From: Caulobacter sp. Root655
GTDB taxonomy: Bacteria; Pseudomonadota; Alphaproteobacteria; Caulobacterales; Caulobacteraceae
NCBI RefSeq assembly: GCF_001427665.1
Contig: NZ_LMHC01000001.1
Span: 317,804 to 381,803, forward strand
DNA length: 64,000 nucleotides
Direction: 5' to 3'
Shown here: positions 54,149 through 63,929 of the stretch, piece by piece
Layout of the letters: each line of letters opens with the position of its first letter
How positions within the stretch are numbered: the stretch's first letter is position 1
The notes under the pieces: generated by a model
The model's input: the letters and a program-made list of their open reading frames with translations, nothing else
Database searches by the model: none
Told to the model about the DNA's origin: nothing
Made by a program: the position numbers and the translations under genes

Positions 54149-55060
54149 CTACTGTCCACGACGTCTAGGCGATATCGACCGCACCGCGCGGATCGGGACG
54201 GCTCCGCGCCGGGCGGTCAGGGGCGGCGCGGACGTCGTGATGGCGTGCGCCAAGGCCTTGGCGAAGCGGGCGTGCGAACTGTCGACGCGCCAGGCAAGGC
54301 CAATCGTGCGGCTGGCCGCGACGTCGGACGCAAGCAGGCGCACCACCACGCCCGGGGCGCCGTCGGCGTGGCTGGCGGGCGCGATGGCGAGGCCCACGCC
54401 AAGTTCCACCAGCGTCACGACCGCGTCCTCGTCGGTGGTGGTCGCGCGAATGTCCGGCTTGACGCCGAGGGTGGAAAGATGGGCCTCGAACCTGGCCTGT
54501 AAACGACATTGGGTTCGCTCGATCATCGGCTGGCCTTCCAGGTCCCGAGGCCCCACCTCGGCCTTGAAGCGAAGAGGGTGGTCGGCCGGGACCAGGACGA
54601 CGTAGGGCTCGGTCCAGAGCGGCAGGAAGTCCATCCCGTCTTCGACGCAGCCGTCCGCTCCGACCACCAGATCCGCCTGGTTCGGGTCGGCGACGAGGCG
54701 GATCACGATGCCGGGCGAGGTCTCGTAGGCCGCTCGAAGGATGGGCGCGGCGCGGCGGAGGCTGATGTCCGGCTGGACGTGGATCGACAGGGTTCGTGGG
54801 GCCCTGCCACGGAATTCACGCTCAATGGCCGCCGCCTCGGCCAGCAATCCCACCGCCCGACCATGGAGGATCTCGGCGTCGCGGGTGGGGGCCAGGCCCT
54901 GGCGTGTTCGCGCGAAGAGCCGCACGCCCAGGCTGGCCTCCAGGCCCTGCAGCGCGGCCGTGATCGACGGCTGGGAGATCGCGCATCGTCGCGCCGCGGC
55001 TGTCACCGAGCGCTCTTCGAAGGCGGCGACGAAGTAGCGAAGGGCCCTGAGGTCGATCAT
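54149..55060 (-). CDS. LysR family transcriptional regulator
   Basis: A 303-residue LTTR: ALRYFVAAFEERSVTAAARRCAISQPSITAALQGLEASLGVRLFAR is the N-terminal HTH and the rest is the periplasmic-binding-fold effector domain. It diverges from the MBL hydrolase gene with an AT-rich 98-base gap, the classical LTTR target arrangement, so it probably controls that gene. Confidence 0.92.
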   Translation of the reverse strand: MIDLRALRYFVAAFEERSVTAAARRCAISQPSITAALQGLEASLGVRLFARTRQGLAPTRDAEILHGRAVGLLAEAAAIEREFRGRAPRTLSIHVQPDISLRRAAPILRAAYETSPGIVIRLVADPNQADLVVGADGCVEDGMDFLPLWTEPYVVLVPADHPLRFKAEVGPRDLEGQPMIERTQCRLQARFEAHLSTLGVKPDIRATTTDEDAVVTLVELGVGLAIAPASHADGAPGVVVRLLASDVAASRTIGLAWRVDSSHARFAKALAHAITTSAPPLTARRGAVPIRAVRSISPRRRGQ

Positions 55061-55158
55061 GGCAATCCATAGGGATAATATCGAAGATGGATCAGTATAG
55101 AATATTTTCCTGATGTGTTCTCCCGCAATAGGTTGGCGGTGACGTAGGGAGCGCGCGC

Positions 55159-56064
55159 ATGACTGTTCACAAGGCGATGAGACGAGCTTGGGTTGGCGTG
55201 GTCGCCGCCCTGGCCTTGGCGTCGGCAGCCGCCGCCGCCGCCCCGAACGACAAGGTTGGCTTCTCGATCATCAGGACCGGCGGCAGGTTGACGTCCGAGT
55301 CGATGCTTTACCAGGGCGGGGGAAAGGCCAAGGTCGATGTCGTCTATTCGGCCATCCTGGTTCGCCACGGCGGCCAGGCCTTCCTGTTCGACACCGGTCT
55401 CGGGGCTCGCATCGACGCGCAGTACGGCCGCGACATGCCACGCTGGAAGCGACCGTTCTTTCACTACGACAAGCCGATCGTTCCGGTACGCGACCAGCTC
55501 GCCAGGGCGGGCCTTCCCGCCGTGCGGCGCATCGTGCTCAGCCACAGCCATTGGGACCATGCCAGCGGCGTCGTGGACTTTCCGGGCGCGGAGGTCTGGG
55601 TCGCGCCTCCGGAGCGGGCGCTTGTCGGGAAGGCGGGCCATGGGGCCGACAACATCTGGCCGAGCCAGGTCGGCGATCCCGGCATCGCTTGGACGTCGAT
55701 CGACTTCCGGTCGGGGCCCTATCGCGGGTTCGAGCGCAGTCTCGACGTCTATGCCGACGGGACCGTGGTCCTGGTCCCCCAGTATGGCCACACCGCCGGC
55801 TCGATCGGCATGTTCGTGACCACCTCCTCCGGGCGCCGCTTCTTCTTCTGCGGCGACACGGTGTGGTCGGCGGCGGCGATCGACGCCGGCCGGCCCAAGT
55901 TCTGGCTGGCCCGCGCCCTGGTGGACGCCGACGCCCGAGCGACGCTGTCGCAAGTTCGGAGGATGGAGGCTCTGCGAAAGCACGATCCCGGCTTGACCAT
56001 CGTTCCCGCCCATGACGGCCGGGTGCAGGCGCGCCTTGGCTTCTTCCCGGGCTGGGTCGAGTAG
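55159..56064 (+). CDS. Exported MBL-fold metallo-hydrolase
   Basis: A 301-residue protein with a signal peptide (VGVVAALALASAAAAAAP). LSHSHWDHASGV is the H-x-H-x-D-H zinc site, PQYGHTAGSIGMFV and FCGDTVWS give further metal ligands, and HDGRV the last His. AhlD/quorum-quenching lactonases share this layout, but a lactonase assignment is not secure. Likely periplasmic and controlled by the divergent LysR. Confidence 0.88.
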   Translation: MTVHKAMRRAWVGVVAALALASAAAAAAPNDKVGFSIIRTGGRLTSESMLYQGGGKAKVDVVYSAILVRHGGQAFLFDTGLGARIDAQYGRDMPRWKRPFFHYDKPIVPVRDQLARAGLPAVRRIVLSHSHWDHASGVVDFPGAEVWVAPPERALVGKAGHGADNIWPSQVGDPGIAWTSIDFRSGPYRGFERSLDVYADGTVVLVPQYGHTAGSIGMFVTTSSGRRFFFCGDTVWSAAAIDAGRPKFWLARALVDADARATLSQVRRMEALRKHDPGLTIVPAHDGRVQARLGFFPGWVE

Positions 56065-56099
56065 GGCGGGGGGCGGACGGTCAGCGTTGGATCCAGGTT

Positions 56100-56125
56100 G
56101 GGGACAGGCCCATGGGCCTGTCCCC
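56100..56125. terminator. 26-bp perfect palindrome
   Basis: Arms GGGGACAGGCCCA and TGGGCCTGTCCCC meet without a loop, between the convergent ends of the MBL and OmpA-like genes. Likely a bidirectional terminator; no long T-tract. Confidence 0.6.
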
Positions 56126-56142
56126 GCCATGTTCGCCGCCCG

Positions 56143-56820
56143 CTACTGCGTCAGCGGGCGCAGGACGATCTCCACCCGGCGGTTCTGGGCGCGGCCCTCG
56201 GCTGTGTCGTTGGAGGCGATCGGCTGGCGCTCGCCCTGGCCGGCCACGAACACCCGGTCGCCCAGCACCCGGTCGGTATTGACCAGATAGCTGGCCACCG
56301 AGCTGGCCCGGCGCTCCGACAGGGCCTGGTTGTAGTCGTCCGGGCCGCTGCTGTCGGCGTGGCCGACGATGTCGATGGTGGTCTGGGGATAGGCGTTCAG
56401 GGTGCGGCCGACGTCGTCCAGCACGCGGGTGAACTGCGGCTGGACCTCGGACTTGTCGACCGCGAAGGTGACGTCGCTGGGCATGACCAGCACGATCTGG
56501 TCGCCGTTGCGGCGGATCATCACGCCCGAGCCTTCCAGGCTGCGACGGAAATCGGCCTGCTGGCGGTCCATGTAGTTGCCGACCGCGCCGCCGGCCAGGG
56601 CCCCGATGCCCGCGCCGATCAGAGCGTTCTTGCGGCCCTGCTCGCCCTTGTTGGTGTTGGTCAGGTAGCCCAGAACCGCGCCGATGCCCGCGCCGCTCAG
56701 AGCGCCCGTGCCGGTGTTGTTGCGGACCGGCATGCCGGTATAGGGGTCGGTGGTGGTGCAGGCGGCGGCCAGGGCGGCGACGCCCATCAGCGCGATCCAG
56801 GGTGCGGTCTTCTTCATCAT
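56143..56820 (-). CDS. OmpA-family lipoprotein with glycine-zipper segment
   Basis: A 225-residue protein. A signal peptide ends in the lipobox LAAAC (Cys 21). A glycine zipper (GALSGAGIGAVLGYLTN and ALIGAGIGALAGGAVGNYM) could insert into or contact the membrane. The OmpA domain (about 105-222) includes DVTFAVDKSEVQPQFTRVLDDV and IVGHADSSGPDDYNQALSERRASSVASYL, which bind peptidoglycan (Asp and Arg). Similar to YiaD. It probably links envelope and cell wall. Confidence 0.92.
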   Translation of the reverse strand: MMKKTAPWIALMGVAALAAACTTTDPYTGMPVRNNTGTGALSGAGIGAVLGYLTNTNKGEQGRKNALIGAGIGALAGGAVGNYMDRQQADFRRSLEGSGVMIRRNGDQIVLVMPSDVTFAVDKSEVQPQFTRVLDDVGRTLNAYPQTTIDIVGHADSSGPDDYNQALSERRASSVASYLVNTDRVLGDRVFVAGQGERQPIASNDTAEGRAQNRRVEIVLRPLTQ

Positions 56821-57015
56821 GGTCGGTGTTTCCCTCGTCAGTCGCCTTGGGCGGCCTTGATCCCGCGCGCCAAGATGCTCTTGATGGCGCGTGATCCCTC
56901 GCTGGAAGGAACGCTCCTTCCATGGTCAAGTTCCAACACCGCGCATGACCCTTCGATGAACGGGCGGCATGAACGGTTCTCGCCGCCCGGACTGGCCCTG
57001 AGCAGGGGGGCGGTG

Positions 57016-57035
57016 TAGTAAGTCCAGTCTTACTA
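57016..57035. promoter_or_regulatory. Inverted repeat before the 2OG oxygenase gene
   Basis: TAGTAAG (57016-57022) and CTTACTA (57029-57035) with a six-base gap, in an otherwise GC-rich leader, 33 bases from the GTG start. Looks like a repressor operator. Confidence 0.5.
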
Positions 57036-57067
57036 ATTCCCCCTTGCCAACTTCAAGGCTCCAGCCC

Positions 57068-58003
57068 GTGTCCGCATCCGCCATCGAACCCGTCTCGTTC
57101 ACCCTGTATTCGAAGGATTTCGACAGGTTCGCCCAGGAACTGGGCGCGTCGTTCCAGCGCTACGGCTTCGCGGTGATCTCGGACCACGACCTGGCCCAGG
57201 CCCGCATCGACGCGGCCATCGCCGACGCCAAGGCCTTCTTCGCCCTGCCGGAGGAGATCAAGAAGCAGTACGCCGGCGCGTCGGGCGGGTCGCGCGGCTA
57301 CATCCCGTTCGGCATCGAGACCGCCAAGGGCGCCACCCACTTCGACCTGAAGGAATTCTGGCACGTGGGCCGCGACCTGCCGCCCGGCCATCCGTTCCGC
57401 ACCAACATGGCCGACAACGTCTGGCCGGCCGAGATTCCCAGCTTCCACCACAATGTCGGCTGGCTGTACGGCGCGCTCGACAGCCTGGGCGTGCGGGTGC
57501 TGAAGGCCATCGCCACCTATCTGGACCTGGGCCGCGACTTCTTCGACCCGACGGTCAAGGACGGCAACAGCGTGCTGCGCCTGCTGCACTATCCGCCGAT
57601 CCCGGCCGACGCCGTCGGCGTGCGGGCCGGCGCCCACGGCGACATCAACACCATCACCCTGCTGCTAGGCGCCGAAGAGGGTGGGCTGGAGCTGCTGGAT
57701 CGCAACGGCGAGTGGCTGCCGATCAACCCGCCGCCGGGCTGCATCGTCTGCAACATCGGCGACATGCTGGAGCGGCTGACCAACCACGTCCTGCCCTCGA
57801 CCATCCACCGGGTGGTCAACCCGCCGCCCGAACGCCGCGGCGTGGCGCGCTACTCGACGCCGTTCTTCCTGCATTTCGCGTCGGATTATCTGATCAAGAC
57901 CCTGCCCAGCTGCGTGACGGACGAAAACCCCGACCGCTATCCCGAGCCGATCACCGCCGACGCCTTCCTCCAGCAGCGCCTGCGCGAGATCAAGCTGGCC
58001 TGA
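57068..58003 (+). CDS. Isopenicillin-N-synthase-like Fe(II)/2OG oxygenase
   Basis: A 311-residue member of the IPNS-like family. The N-terminal DIOX_N part (VSFTLYSKDFDRFAQELGASFQRYGFAVISDHDL) precedes the jelly-roll core, in which GAHGDINTITLLL supplies His and Asp, STIHRVVN the second His and RYSTPFFLHF the Arg-x-Ser that binds 2-oxoglutarate. Substrate unknown; alphaproteobacterial relatives are named only by family. GTG 57068 is preferred to TTG 57044. Confidence 0.88.
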   Translation: MSASAIEPVSFTLYSKDFDRFAQELGASFQRYGFAVISDHDLAQARIDAAIADAKAFFALPEEIKKQYAGASGGSRGYIPFGIETAKGATHFDLKEFWHVGRDLPPGHPFRTNMADNVWPAEIPSFHHNVGWLYGALDSLGVRVLKAIATYLDLGRDFFDPTVKDGNSVLRLLHYPPIPADAVGVRAGAHGDINTITLLLGAEEGGLELLDRNGEWLPINPPPGCIVCNIGDMLERLTNHVLPSTIHRVVNPPPERRGVARYSTPFFLHFASDYLIKTLPSCVTDENPDRYPEPITADAFLQQRLREIKLA

Positions 58004-58041
58004 CGCATGTTTGCTTCAGATTGAATCGTGCTTCTCAAATC

Positions 58042-58129
58042 TCCGTTTCCCCGACGAAGGTCGGGGCCCAGGTGAAACCCACGAGCCGCTCTGGATGAAT
58101 CTGGGTCCCGGCCTTCGTCGGGAAAACGG
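58042..58129. repeat. Inverted repeat element (family R3)
   Basis: CCCCGACGAAGGTCGGGGCCC and GGGTCCCGGCCTTCGTCGGG around AGGTGAAACCCACGAGCCGC. The central part is identical to 17829-17914 while the arms have changed in a way that keeps pairing. Confidence 0.75.
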
Positions 58130-58237
58130 GCGTTTGGGGCGGACGCTTCAATGTAAGCCAAACGCGCTCTAGGCGGCGCATCGGCCCTCCATCAGGCTCC
58201 GGACGAGCCGGAGGCGAGGAACCGCCAAGCAAAGACC

Positions 58238-58264
58238 AGCCCCCGGCGTCCAGCGCCGGGGGCT
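58238..58264. terminator. Terminator of the TadG-like gene
   Basis: AGCCCCCGGCG, loop TCCAG, CGCCGGGGGCT: an 11-bp perfect stem four bases from the TadG-like stop. Short T-rich tracts flank it on both sides. Confidence 0.75.
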
Positions 58265-58268
58265 TTCC

Positions 58269-60104
58269 CTATTTGGCGATGCGCAGGGACGAGATTTCCT
58301 GGCCGATGGCCCGGAACGCGGTCTTCAGGTCCGCGCCGGTGTCGGGGAAGAAGGCGTGATCCCTGTCGGTGGCGCAGGTGGTCAGCATCTCCGTGGCGGC
58401 GGCGTCGTCGCCGACGTCGAAGCCCACGGTGTAGAGGATGATCCCCTTGGCCCTGATGTTCTCGCACAAGGTCGCGGCCTGGGTGAAGGCGTTGCCGTTG
58501 GTGGCGTCGCAGTTGATGTGCTGGTTCGTGGCGCCGCTGCCCGAACCGGCGTTCTTGGCGATCACCCCGTTACAGTAGTTGGTGTTGAAGGCTCCGTCGG
58601 TCATCAGGATGACCACCTTCATCAGCTCCTTGCGGCCATAGGGCGCCGGCCTCTGGCTGGCCTGTGGCCACAGCTCGCCGAAGTTTGGCGAAACCATGTT
58701 CCAGCCCCAGGCCAGGCCGATCTGGCCGGCGGTCGATCCGGCCGGCGCCAGCTTGGCGATCTCGGCCTTCAGCGTGGCCTTGTCGCTGGACAGCGGGCTG
58801 ATCTTCACCTTGGGGCAGGTGTTGTTCAAAGTCGGATCCGGATTCCCATAGTTGCGGCCGACATAGGACGTGCTGGGCGCGGCGTCCGTATAGGCCTCGG
58901 TTCCCGTTCGCTCGGTGGCGCAATTGTTGATCGGCCAGGTCAGGGTTCCGCCGCTGGCGTTGGTGAAGGTGAAGTTCCGGCAGCCCGGCGTGGTGCTGGT
59001 GTCGCAGGTCGCCGTGCCGCCCGAGGTATAGGCGGCATAGGCCGTGCCGATCGCCCCGGTGTCGAAACTGGTCGCGTCGAGGGGGGAGATCGTGAACTTC
59101 TTGCCGTTCAGCTCGGTCATCCCCTGCATGTTCGCGATCTCGATGAGGTCGCCCGTGGTGAAGTGGTTGACGGTGCTGGTGGTGACCACCACCGAGCAGT
59201 TCGCGGTGCGGCAGCGGGTGACGGTCCCTCCCGAGGTATATTTCGTGTAGAAGGTGCTGTTGACGTTGGTCAGCGTGAACGTGGTGGTCGAGGGCACTTT
59301 GGCGACGGTGAAGGTCTTGTTGTTGACCTGCGTCATGCCGACGACGCCCTTGATATAGACGGTGGCGCCCACCGGAAGTCCGTGCGCGGCGGACGTGGTG
59401 AACACGGCCGGGCTGGCCTTGGTGATGGCCGAGAGGTTGACCGGCGCCTGCTGCTGCCAGGCCGCGCCCGAGATCGTGGCCGCCCGCACCGGGCCACGGG
59501 CCGCGTCGGCATAGGTGTCGACAAAGACGCCCGCCGAATAGGGCACCAGGGCCACCTTCGAATAGTAGGGCGCCTGGACATCGCGAACCACCAGGTCGAC
59601 CAGGTCGGCGGCGCCGGTCTTCAGATCGGTGATGCGGCTACCCGACATCGATCCCGTGGTGTCGAGCACCAACGCCACTTCCAGGTCCTGCGAGGCCCGG
59701 ACCACCTCGGTGCGCACGGTGACCTTGGAATCATTTTTCGTCCACAGCGTGGTGACGATCGGCTTGAGGTCGACCGACACGGCGCCGGTGATGGTGTTGC
59801 CGCTGATCGAGAACGTCGAGTTCGCGGCCGTCAGGGGCACGCCCAGGCCGTCCATCTCCGTCGCGAACGCGGCGTCGCCGATCAGGTCGACAGCAGCGCT
59901 GGTGGTCGCGGTCGAACGCGCCGCCATCAGGGTGGCGGCGTCCAGGGCGTCCTGCATCTGGCGCTTCTGGACACTGACCCAGCCGATATCGAGTAGGCTG
60001 AAGGTCAGGAAGCCGATCGGGATCACCAGCAGCGCGAACTGAATCGCCACGGCTCCACGCGCGTCGGCACGGAGGCGCGTCGCCAGCCGGTTCAACATGG
60101 TCAT
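58269..60104 (-). CDS. TadG-like pilus assembly protein with vWA domain and two inserted modules
   Basis: A 611-residue protein. The first 60 residues are TadE/G-like (RGAVAIQFALLVIPIGFLTFSLLDIGWVSVQKRQMQDALDAATLMAAR), one membrane anchor with a periplasmic body. A vWA domain starts at about 142 with the MIDAS DTTGSM (148-153) and resumes at KVVILMTDGAFN (about 497). Between them lie two similar beta-rich modules (about 225-298 and 303-366), resembling the FCCH-like repeats found in phage and surface proteins, and a Cys-rich linker. Start could also be further upstream. No other tad genes are in the window. Confidence 0.8.
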   Translation of the reverse strand: MTMLNRLATRLRADARGAVAIQFALLVIPIGFLTFSLLDIGWVSVQKRQMQDALDAATLMAARSTATTSAAVDLIGDAAFATEMDGLGVPLTAANSTFSISGNTITGAVSVDLKPIVTTLWTKNDSKVTVRTEVVRASQDLEVALVLDTTGSMSGSRITDLKTGAADLVDLVVRDVQAPYYSKVALVPYSAGVFVDTYADAARGPVRAATISGAAWQQQAPVNLSAITKASPAVFTTSAAHGLPVGATVYIKGVVGMTQVNNKTFTVAKVPSTTTFTLTNVNSTFYTKYTSGGTVTRCRTANCSVVVTTSTVNHFTTGDLIEIANMQGMTELNGKKFTISPLDATSFDTGAIGTAYAAYTSGGTATCDTSTTPGCRNFTFTNASGGTLTWPINNCATERTGTEAYTDAAPSTSYVGRNYGNPDPTLNNTCPKVKISPLSSDKATLKAEIAKLAPAGSTAGQIGLAWGWNMVSPNFGELWPQASQRPAPYGRKELMKVVILMTDGAFNTNYCNGVIAKNAGSGSGATNQHINCDATNGNAFTQAATLCENIRAKGIILYTVGFDVGDDAAATEMLTTCATDRDHAFFPDTGADLKTAFRAIGQEISSLRIAK

Positions 60105-60214
60105 GAGCAACGCCCGATACCCCCCAGAAGATCGGACATCCTCGCAGAGGACGGTGAACAGCAGGCAAACGACGATGGTGAATCCCATCGCCGTCATCCG
60201 GAGCGTCGGACGGG

Positions 60215-62041
60215 CTACCAGCCGCAGCTCTGGCCCTTGTTCTGCCGGGTCAGCCAGACGTTCAGCGGCGCGAAATAGTCGGCGATGGCGCTGGCGTCCA
60301 AGTCCTTCTCGCCGGTGAAGGCTTCCAGCGCCTCGGGCCAGGGCTTGGACTGGCCCATGGCCAGCATCTTCTCGAACTTCTCGCCCACGGCCTTGTCGCC
60401 ATAGACCGAGCAGCGGTTCAGCGGCCCCTTCCAGCCGGCCTGGCGGCAGGCGGCCCGGTAGAACTGGAACTGATAGACCTGGGCCAGGAAGTAGCGGGTG
60501 TAGGGCGTGCTGTCGGCGACATGGTACTTGGCGCCGGGGTCGAAGGCGTCGGCCGGGCGCGGGCCGGGCGGGGTGATGCCCTGGTACTGGGTGCGCAGCT
60601 TCCACCAGGCCGCGTTGTAGTGGGCCGGATCGACCTGGCCCGAAAACACCTGCCACCGCCACTTGTCGACCAGCAGGCCGAACGGCAGGAAGGCGATCTT
60701 GTCCATCGACATCTTCAGCAGATAGGGGATGTCGGCCTCCGCGCCGGGCACGGTGTCGATCACCTCGACCTGCTTGAGGTAGGTGGGCGTCAGGGCCGAC
60801 AGGCCGACGAAGTCGCCGATCGCTTCGTGGAACCCATCGTTTGCTCCGCCCCTAAAGAGGAACGGCTGGCCGGCATAGGCCCGCTGGTAGAAGTTGTGCC
60901 CCAGCTCGTGGTGCACCGTATAGAAGTCGTCGGCATTGACCCGGGTGCACATCTTCACTCGGATGTCCTGGTCGTTGTCGACGTCCCAGGCCGAGGCGTG
61001 GCAGACCACCTCGCGGTCCCGGGGACGGGTGATCATCGACCGCTCCCAGAAGGTCTGGGGCAGGGGCGGCATGCCCAGCGAGGTGTAGAAGCCCTCGCCG
61101 GTCTTCATCATCCGGGTGGCGTCATAGCCCTTGGCGACCAGCGACTGGGTCAGGTCGTAGCCCGGACCCGGAACGCCCTTGGGGGCGGCGATGTCGTAGA
61201 TGTTGCCCCAGCTCTGGGTCCACATGTTGCCGGTCAGGTCGGCGCGGATCGGGCCGGTCTTCGGCTGCACCGCGTCGCCATACTGGGCGTTGAGGCGTCC
61301 ACGCACATAGCAGTGCAGGTTCTTGTAGAACGGGGCGACCTGGGCCCACAGGGCGTCGGTCTTGGCCGCGAAGGCGTCGGGCTCCATGTCGTACCACGAG
61401 CGCCACAGGGCCCCGGTGTCCTTGTAGCCCAGCTCGACCGAGCCTTCGTTGGCCAGCTTCACCAGCTTGGGATAGTCGGCGGCCATCGGCTTGGCCACGG
61501 CGTGCCAGGCCTCCCACATCGCCTGGATCCTGGCCGGGTCGCGCTCGGTGCGCAGGCGGTCGTCCAGGTCGTCCAGGGTCAGGGTCTCGCCGCCGATCGT
61601 CACCTTGCCGGTCGAATACAGCGTGCGCATCCGCGACTGGACGTCGGCCAGCTCCTGGGCCGCGCCCGGGCGGTCGGAGGCCGGCAGGACCAGGCCGGCC
61701 TTGAGCAGCATCAGCTTGCGGCGGATGACCGGATCGACCTGGACCTTGTCGAAGCGGGCGGCCTGCTTGGCGTATTTCACCGACAGGGTGTTGGCCTGGG
61801 CCTCGGCCCGGGCGTTCAGCCAGTTGGTGTCCTGCGTGATGTAGGTGGCCTGCACCCAGGCGACGCGGGCTCCGTATTCGCTCATCGCCATCAGCTCGGC
61901 CTCGGCGGCCTCGACGAAGGCCTTGGCCTCCCCGGCGGTCGGCGTGGCGGACGCGGCGGTCTGGGCGTGGACCGAGGACGCGGCCAGCGGACCGGCGCAA
62001 AGGGCCAGCGCGGCGCAGGCGGCCAGCAATCGGGTCTTCAT
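60215..62041 (-). CDS. M2 family (ACE-like) peptidyl-dipeptidase
   Basis: A 608-residue exported zinc peptidase. A signal peptide ends at about residue 26 (SSVHAQ). [18 protein letters not shown] holds the HExxH zinc site, and [13 protein letters not shown] the downstream Glu ligand. Residues around [16 protein letters not shown] and [23 protein letters not shown] are M2 hallmarks. It releases dipeptides from peptide C-termini, probably in the periplasm. ATG 62041 is preceded by GGGGGAAG. Confidence 0.95.
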   Translation of the reverse strand: MKTRLLAACAALALCAGPLAASSVHAQTAASATPTAGEAKAFVEAAEAELMAMSEYGARVAWVQATYITQDTNWLNARAEAQANTLSVKYAKQAARFDKVQVDPVIRRKLMLLKAGLVLPASDRPGAAQELADVQSRMRTLYSTGKVTIGGETLTLDDLDDRLRTERDPARIQAMWEAWHAVAKPMAADYPKLVKLANEGSVELGYKDTGALWRSWYDMEPDAFAAKTDALWAQVAPFYKNLHCYVRGRLNAQYGDAVQPKTGPIRADLTGNMWTQSWGNIYDIAAPKGVPGPGYDLTQSLVAKGYDATRMMKTGEGFYTSLGMPPLPQTFWERSMITRPRDREVVCHASAWDVDNDQDIRVKMCTRVNADDFYTVHHELGHNFYQRAYAGQPFLFRGGANDGFHEAIGDFVGLSALTPTYLKQVEVIDTVPGAEADIPYLLKMSMDKIAFLPFGLLVDKWRWQVFSGQVDPAHYNAAWWKLRTQYQGITPPGPRPADAFDPGAKYHVADSTPYTRYFLAQVYQFQFYRAACRQAGWKGPLNRCSVYGDKAVGEKFEKMLAMGQSKPWPEALEAFTGEKDLDASAIADYFAPLNVWLTRQNKGQSCGW

Positions 62042-62194
62042 GGAAGCTTCCCCCAGCAAACGATCCGGTCCTTGGACCGGGCAGCGCATGGGAGATCGCC
62101 CGCGCCGAGCCGTCAACCCAGGGGCGCGCGACGCCGCGTCCTTTTGGAAAAACCGCCGCCTTCTGCTATAGGCTGGCCTCGATCCTGAAATGTC

Positions 62195-63412
62195 TTGCCC
62201 CTGGACCTCCCCTTGAGCGTCACCCTCGACCTGTCGCGCATCACCCCCGCGACGCCCGCCCAGAAGCCGCCGATCAACCTCTCGGGCCTGACCCGGGCGC
62301 AGCTGGTCGTCGCCCTGACCGAGTCCGGCGTGGTCGAGCACGGCAAGGCCAGGATGCGCGCCACCCAGCTGTTCCGCTGGATGCACCATCGCGGCGTCAC
62401 CGATTTTTCGATGATGACCGACGTCGCCAAGGAAACCCGCGCCCGCCTGGCCGAACAGTTCACCGTGTCGCGCCCCGAGGTGGTCGAGCGCCAGGTGTCC
62501 AAGGACGGCACCCGCAAGTGGCTGCTGCGCATGGGACCCGGCATTGAGGTCGAGACCGTCTACATCCCGTCGGTCGGACGGGCCGGGGCGCTGTGCGTCT
62601 CCAGCCAGGTCGGCTGCACCCTGAACTGCAGCTTCTGCCACACCGGCACCCAGGCCCTGGTCCGCAACCTGACCGCCGCCGAGATCGTCGCCCAGGTGCA
62701 GATCGCCAAGGACGACCTGGCCGAATGGCCGTCGGACAAGGAAGACCGCCTGCTCAGCAACATCGTGTTCATGGGCATGGGCGAGCCGCTGTACAATCTG
62801 GGCCAGGTGGCCGACGCCATCGAGATCATCAGCGACAACGAGGGCATCGGCATCTCGCGTCGCCGGATCACCGTCTCGACCTCCGGCGTCGTGCCGCAGC
62901 TCGACGCGCTGGGCGACAAGACCCAGGCGATGCTGGCCATCAGCCTGCACGCCACCAACGACGCCCTGCGCGACGAACTGGTGCCGCTGAACAAGAAATA
63001 CCCGCTGGAGCAGCTGATGGCCGGCATCCGCGCCTATCCGGGCATCAGCAACGCCCGCCGGGTGACCTTCGAATATGTGATGCTCAAGGGCGTCAACGAC
63101 AGCCCTGACGAGGCCCGCGCCCTGGTCAAGCTGATCAAGGGCGTCCCCGCCAAGGTCAACCTGATCCCGTTCAACCCGTGGCCGGGCAGCGACTACGAGT
63201 GCTCCGACTGGGCGACGATCGAGGCGTTCGGGGCGATCCTCAACAAGGCCGGCTACTCCTCGCCGATCCGCACGCCGCGCGGCCGCGACATCCTCGCCGC
63301 CTGCGGCCAGCTGAAGAGCGAGAGCGAGAAGGTCCGGGCCTCGGCGATGCGCAAGCTGTCGATGGCGGCCATGGCCGGCGTGCTGGACGACGAGGACGAG
63401 GCGGCGGCTTGA
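62195..63412 (+). CDS. rlmN: Dual-specificity RNA methyltransferase RlmN
   Basis: A 405-residue radical SAM enzyme making m2A2503 in 23S rRNA and m2A37 in t[22 protein letters not shown] residues open the N-terminal domain, [13 protein letters not shown] holds the C-x3-C-x2-C cluster, [10 protein letters not shown] and [22 protein letters not shown] follow, and the late Cys in ILAACGQL is the catalytic partner. TTG 62195 and TTG 62213 are both possible starts. The next gene overlaps by one base. Confidence 0.95.
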   Translation: MPLDLPLSVTLDLSRITPATPAQKPPINLSGLTRAQLVVALTESGVVEHGKARMRATQLFRWMHHRGVTDFSMMTDVAKETRARLAEQFTVSRPEVVERQVSKDGTRKWLLRMGPGIEVETVYIPSVGRAGALCVSSQVGCTLNCSFCHTGTQALVRNLTAAEIVAQVQIAKDDLAEWPSDKEDRLLSNIVFMGMGEPLYNLGQVADAIEIISDNEGIGISRRRITVSTSGVVPQLDALGDKTQAMLAISLHATNDALRDELVPLNKKYPLEQLMAGIRAYPGISNARRVTFEYVMLKGVNDSPDEARALVKLIKGVPAKVNLIPFNPWPGSDYECSDWATIEAFGAILNKAGYSSPIRTPRGRDILAACGQLKSESEKVRASAMRKLSMAAMAGVLDDEDEAAA

Positions 63413-63828
63413 TGTCGGACGTCGCCGGGCCGGACGCCGCCATGATGGCGGGCCCGGAGGCGCTGGCGCGGTTCCTCCGGACGGCCGACGAAACCGTCCT
63501 GCGGGGCGTGTTCTCGACCGGCGAGGTGACCATCCTCGAGAATTTCCCGCCGCACGTCTTCACGGGCCAGGCGGGGCTGGCCCATTGGCGCGCCCTGATG
63601 GCCCGGCACGTGGGCGCGATCGAAGACCTGAGTCACACGTTCGGGCCGCCGCAGGATTTTGGACGGACGGACGACACGGTCTATTTCTCCCTGCCCACCC
63701 GCTGGACCGGCGTGCGGGACGGCGCGCCGTTCGACGAGCACGGCGGATGGTCCTTCGTGCTGGTGCGCGAAGACGGAGGCTGGCGAATCCGCGCCTATGG
63801 CTGGTCGGTGGTGAGCTTCGCGCAGTGA
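63412..63828 (+). CDS. NTF2-like (SnoaL/DUF4440-type) protein
   Basis: A 138-residue protein with an NTF2-like alpha+beta layout (FSTGEVTILENFPPHVFTG, then WSFVLVREDGGWRIRAYGWSVV). Such proteins can be small enzymes or ligand binders; no function is assigned. Its ATG overlaps the rlmN stop (TGATG), so the two are coupled. Confidence 0.75.
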   Translation: MSDVAGPDAAMMAGPEALARFLRTADETVLRGVFSTGEVTILENFPPHVFTGQAGLAHWRALMARHVGAIEDLSHTFGPPQDFGRTDDTVYFSLPTRWTGVRDGAPFDEHGGWSFVLVREDGGWRIRAYGWSVVSFAQ

Positions 63829-63871
63829 CGCGTGGCGACGTTTGCTTCCGACCCTGAGCGGACGCTCCCGT

Positions 63872-63927
63872 ATCCCTCTCTCCTAGAGAGAGGGAGGGGC
63901 CCGCCGCGAAGCGGTGGGAGGGTGAGA
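63872..63927. repeat. Inverted repeat with CTCTCTCC arms
   Basis: CCCTCTCTCC, TAGA and GAGAGAGGG form a small hairpin, followed by GGGCCCGCCGCGAAGCGGTGGG. It resembles family R4 in layout and lies between convergent genes. Confidence 0.55.
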
Positions 63928-63929
63928 GG

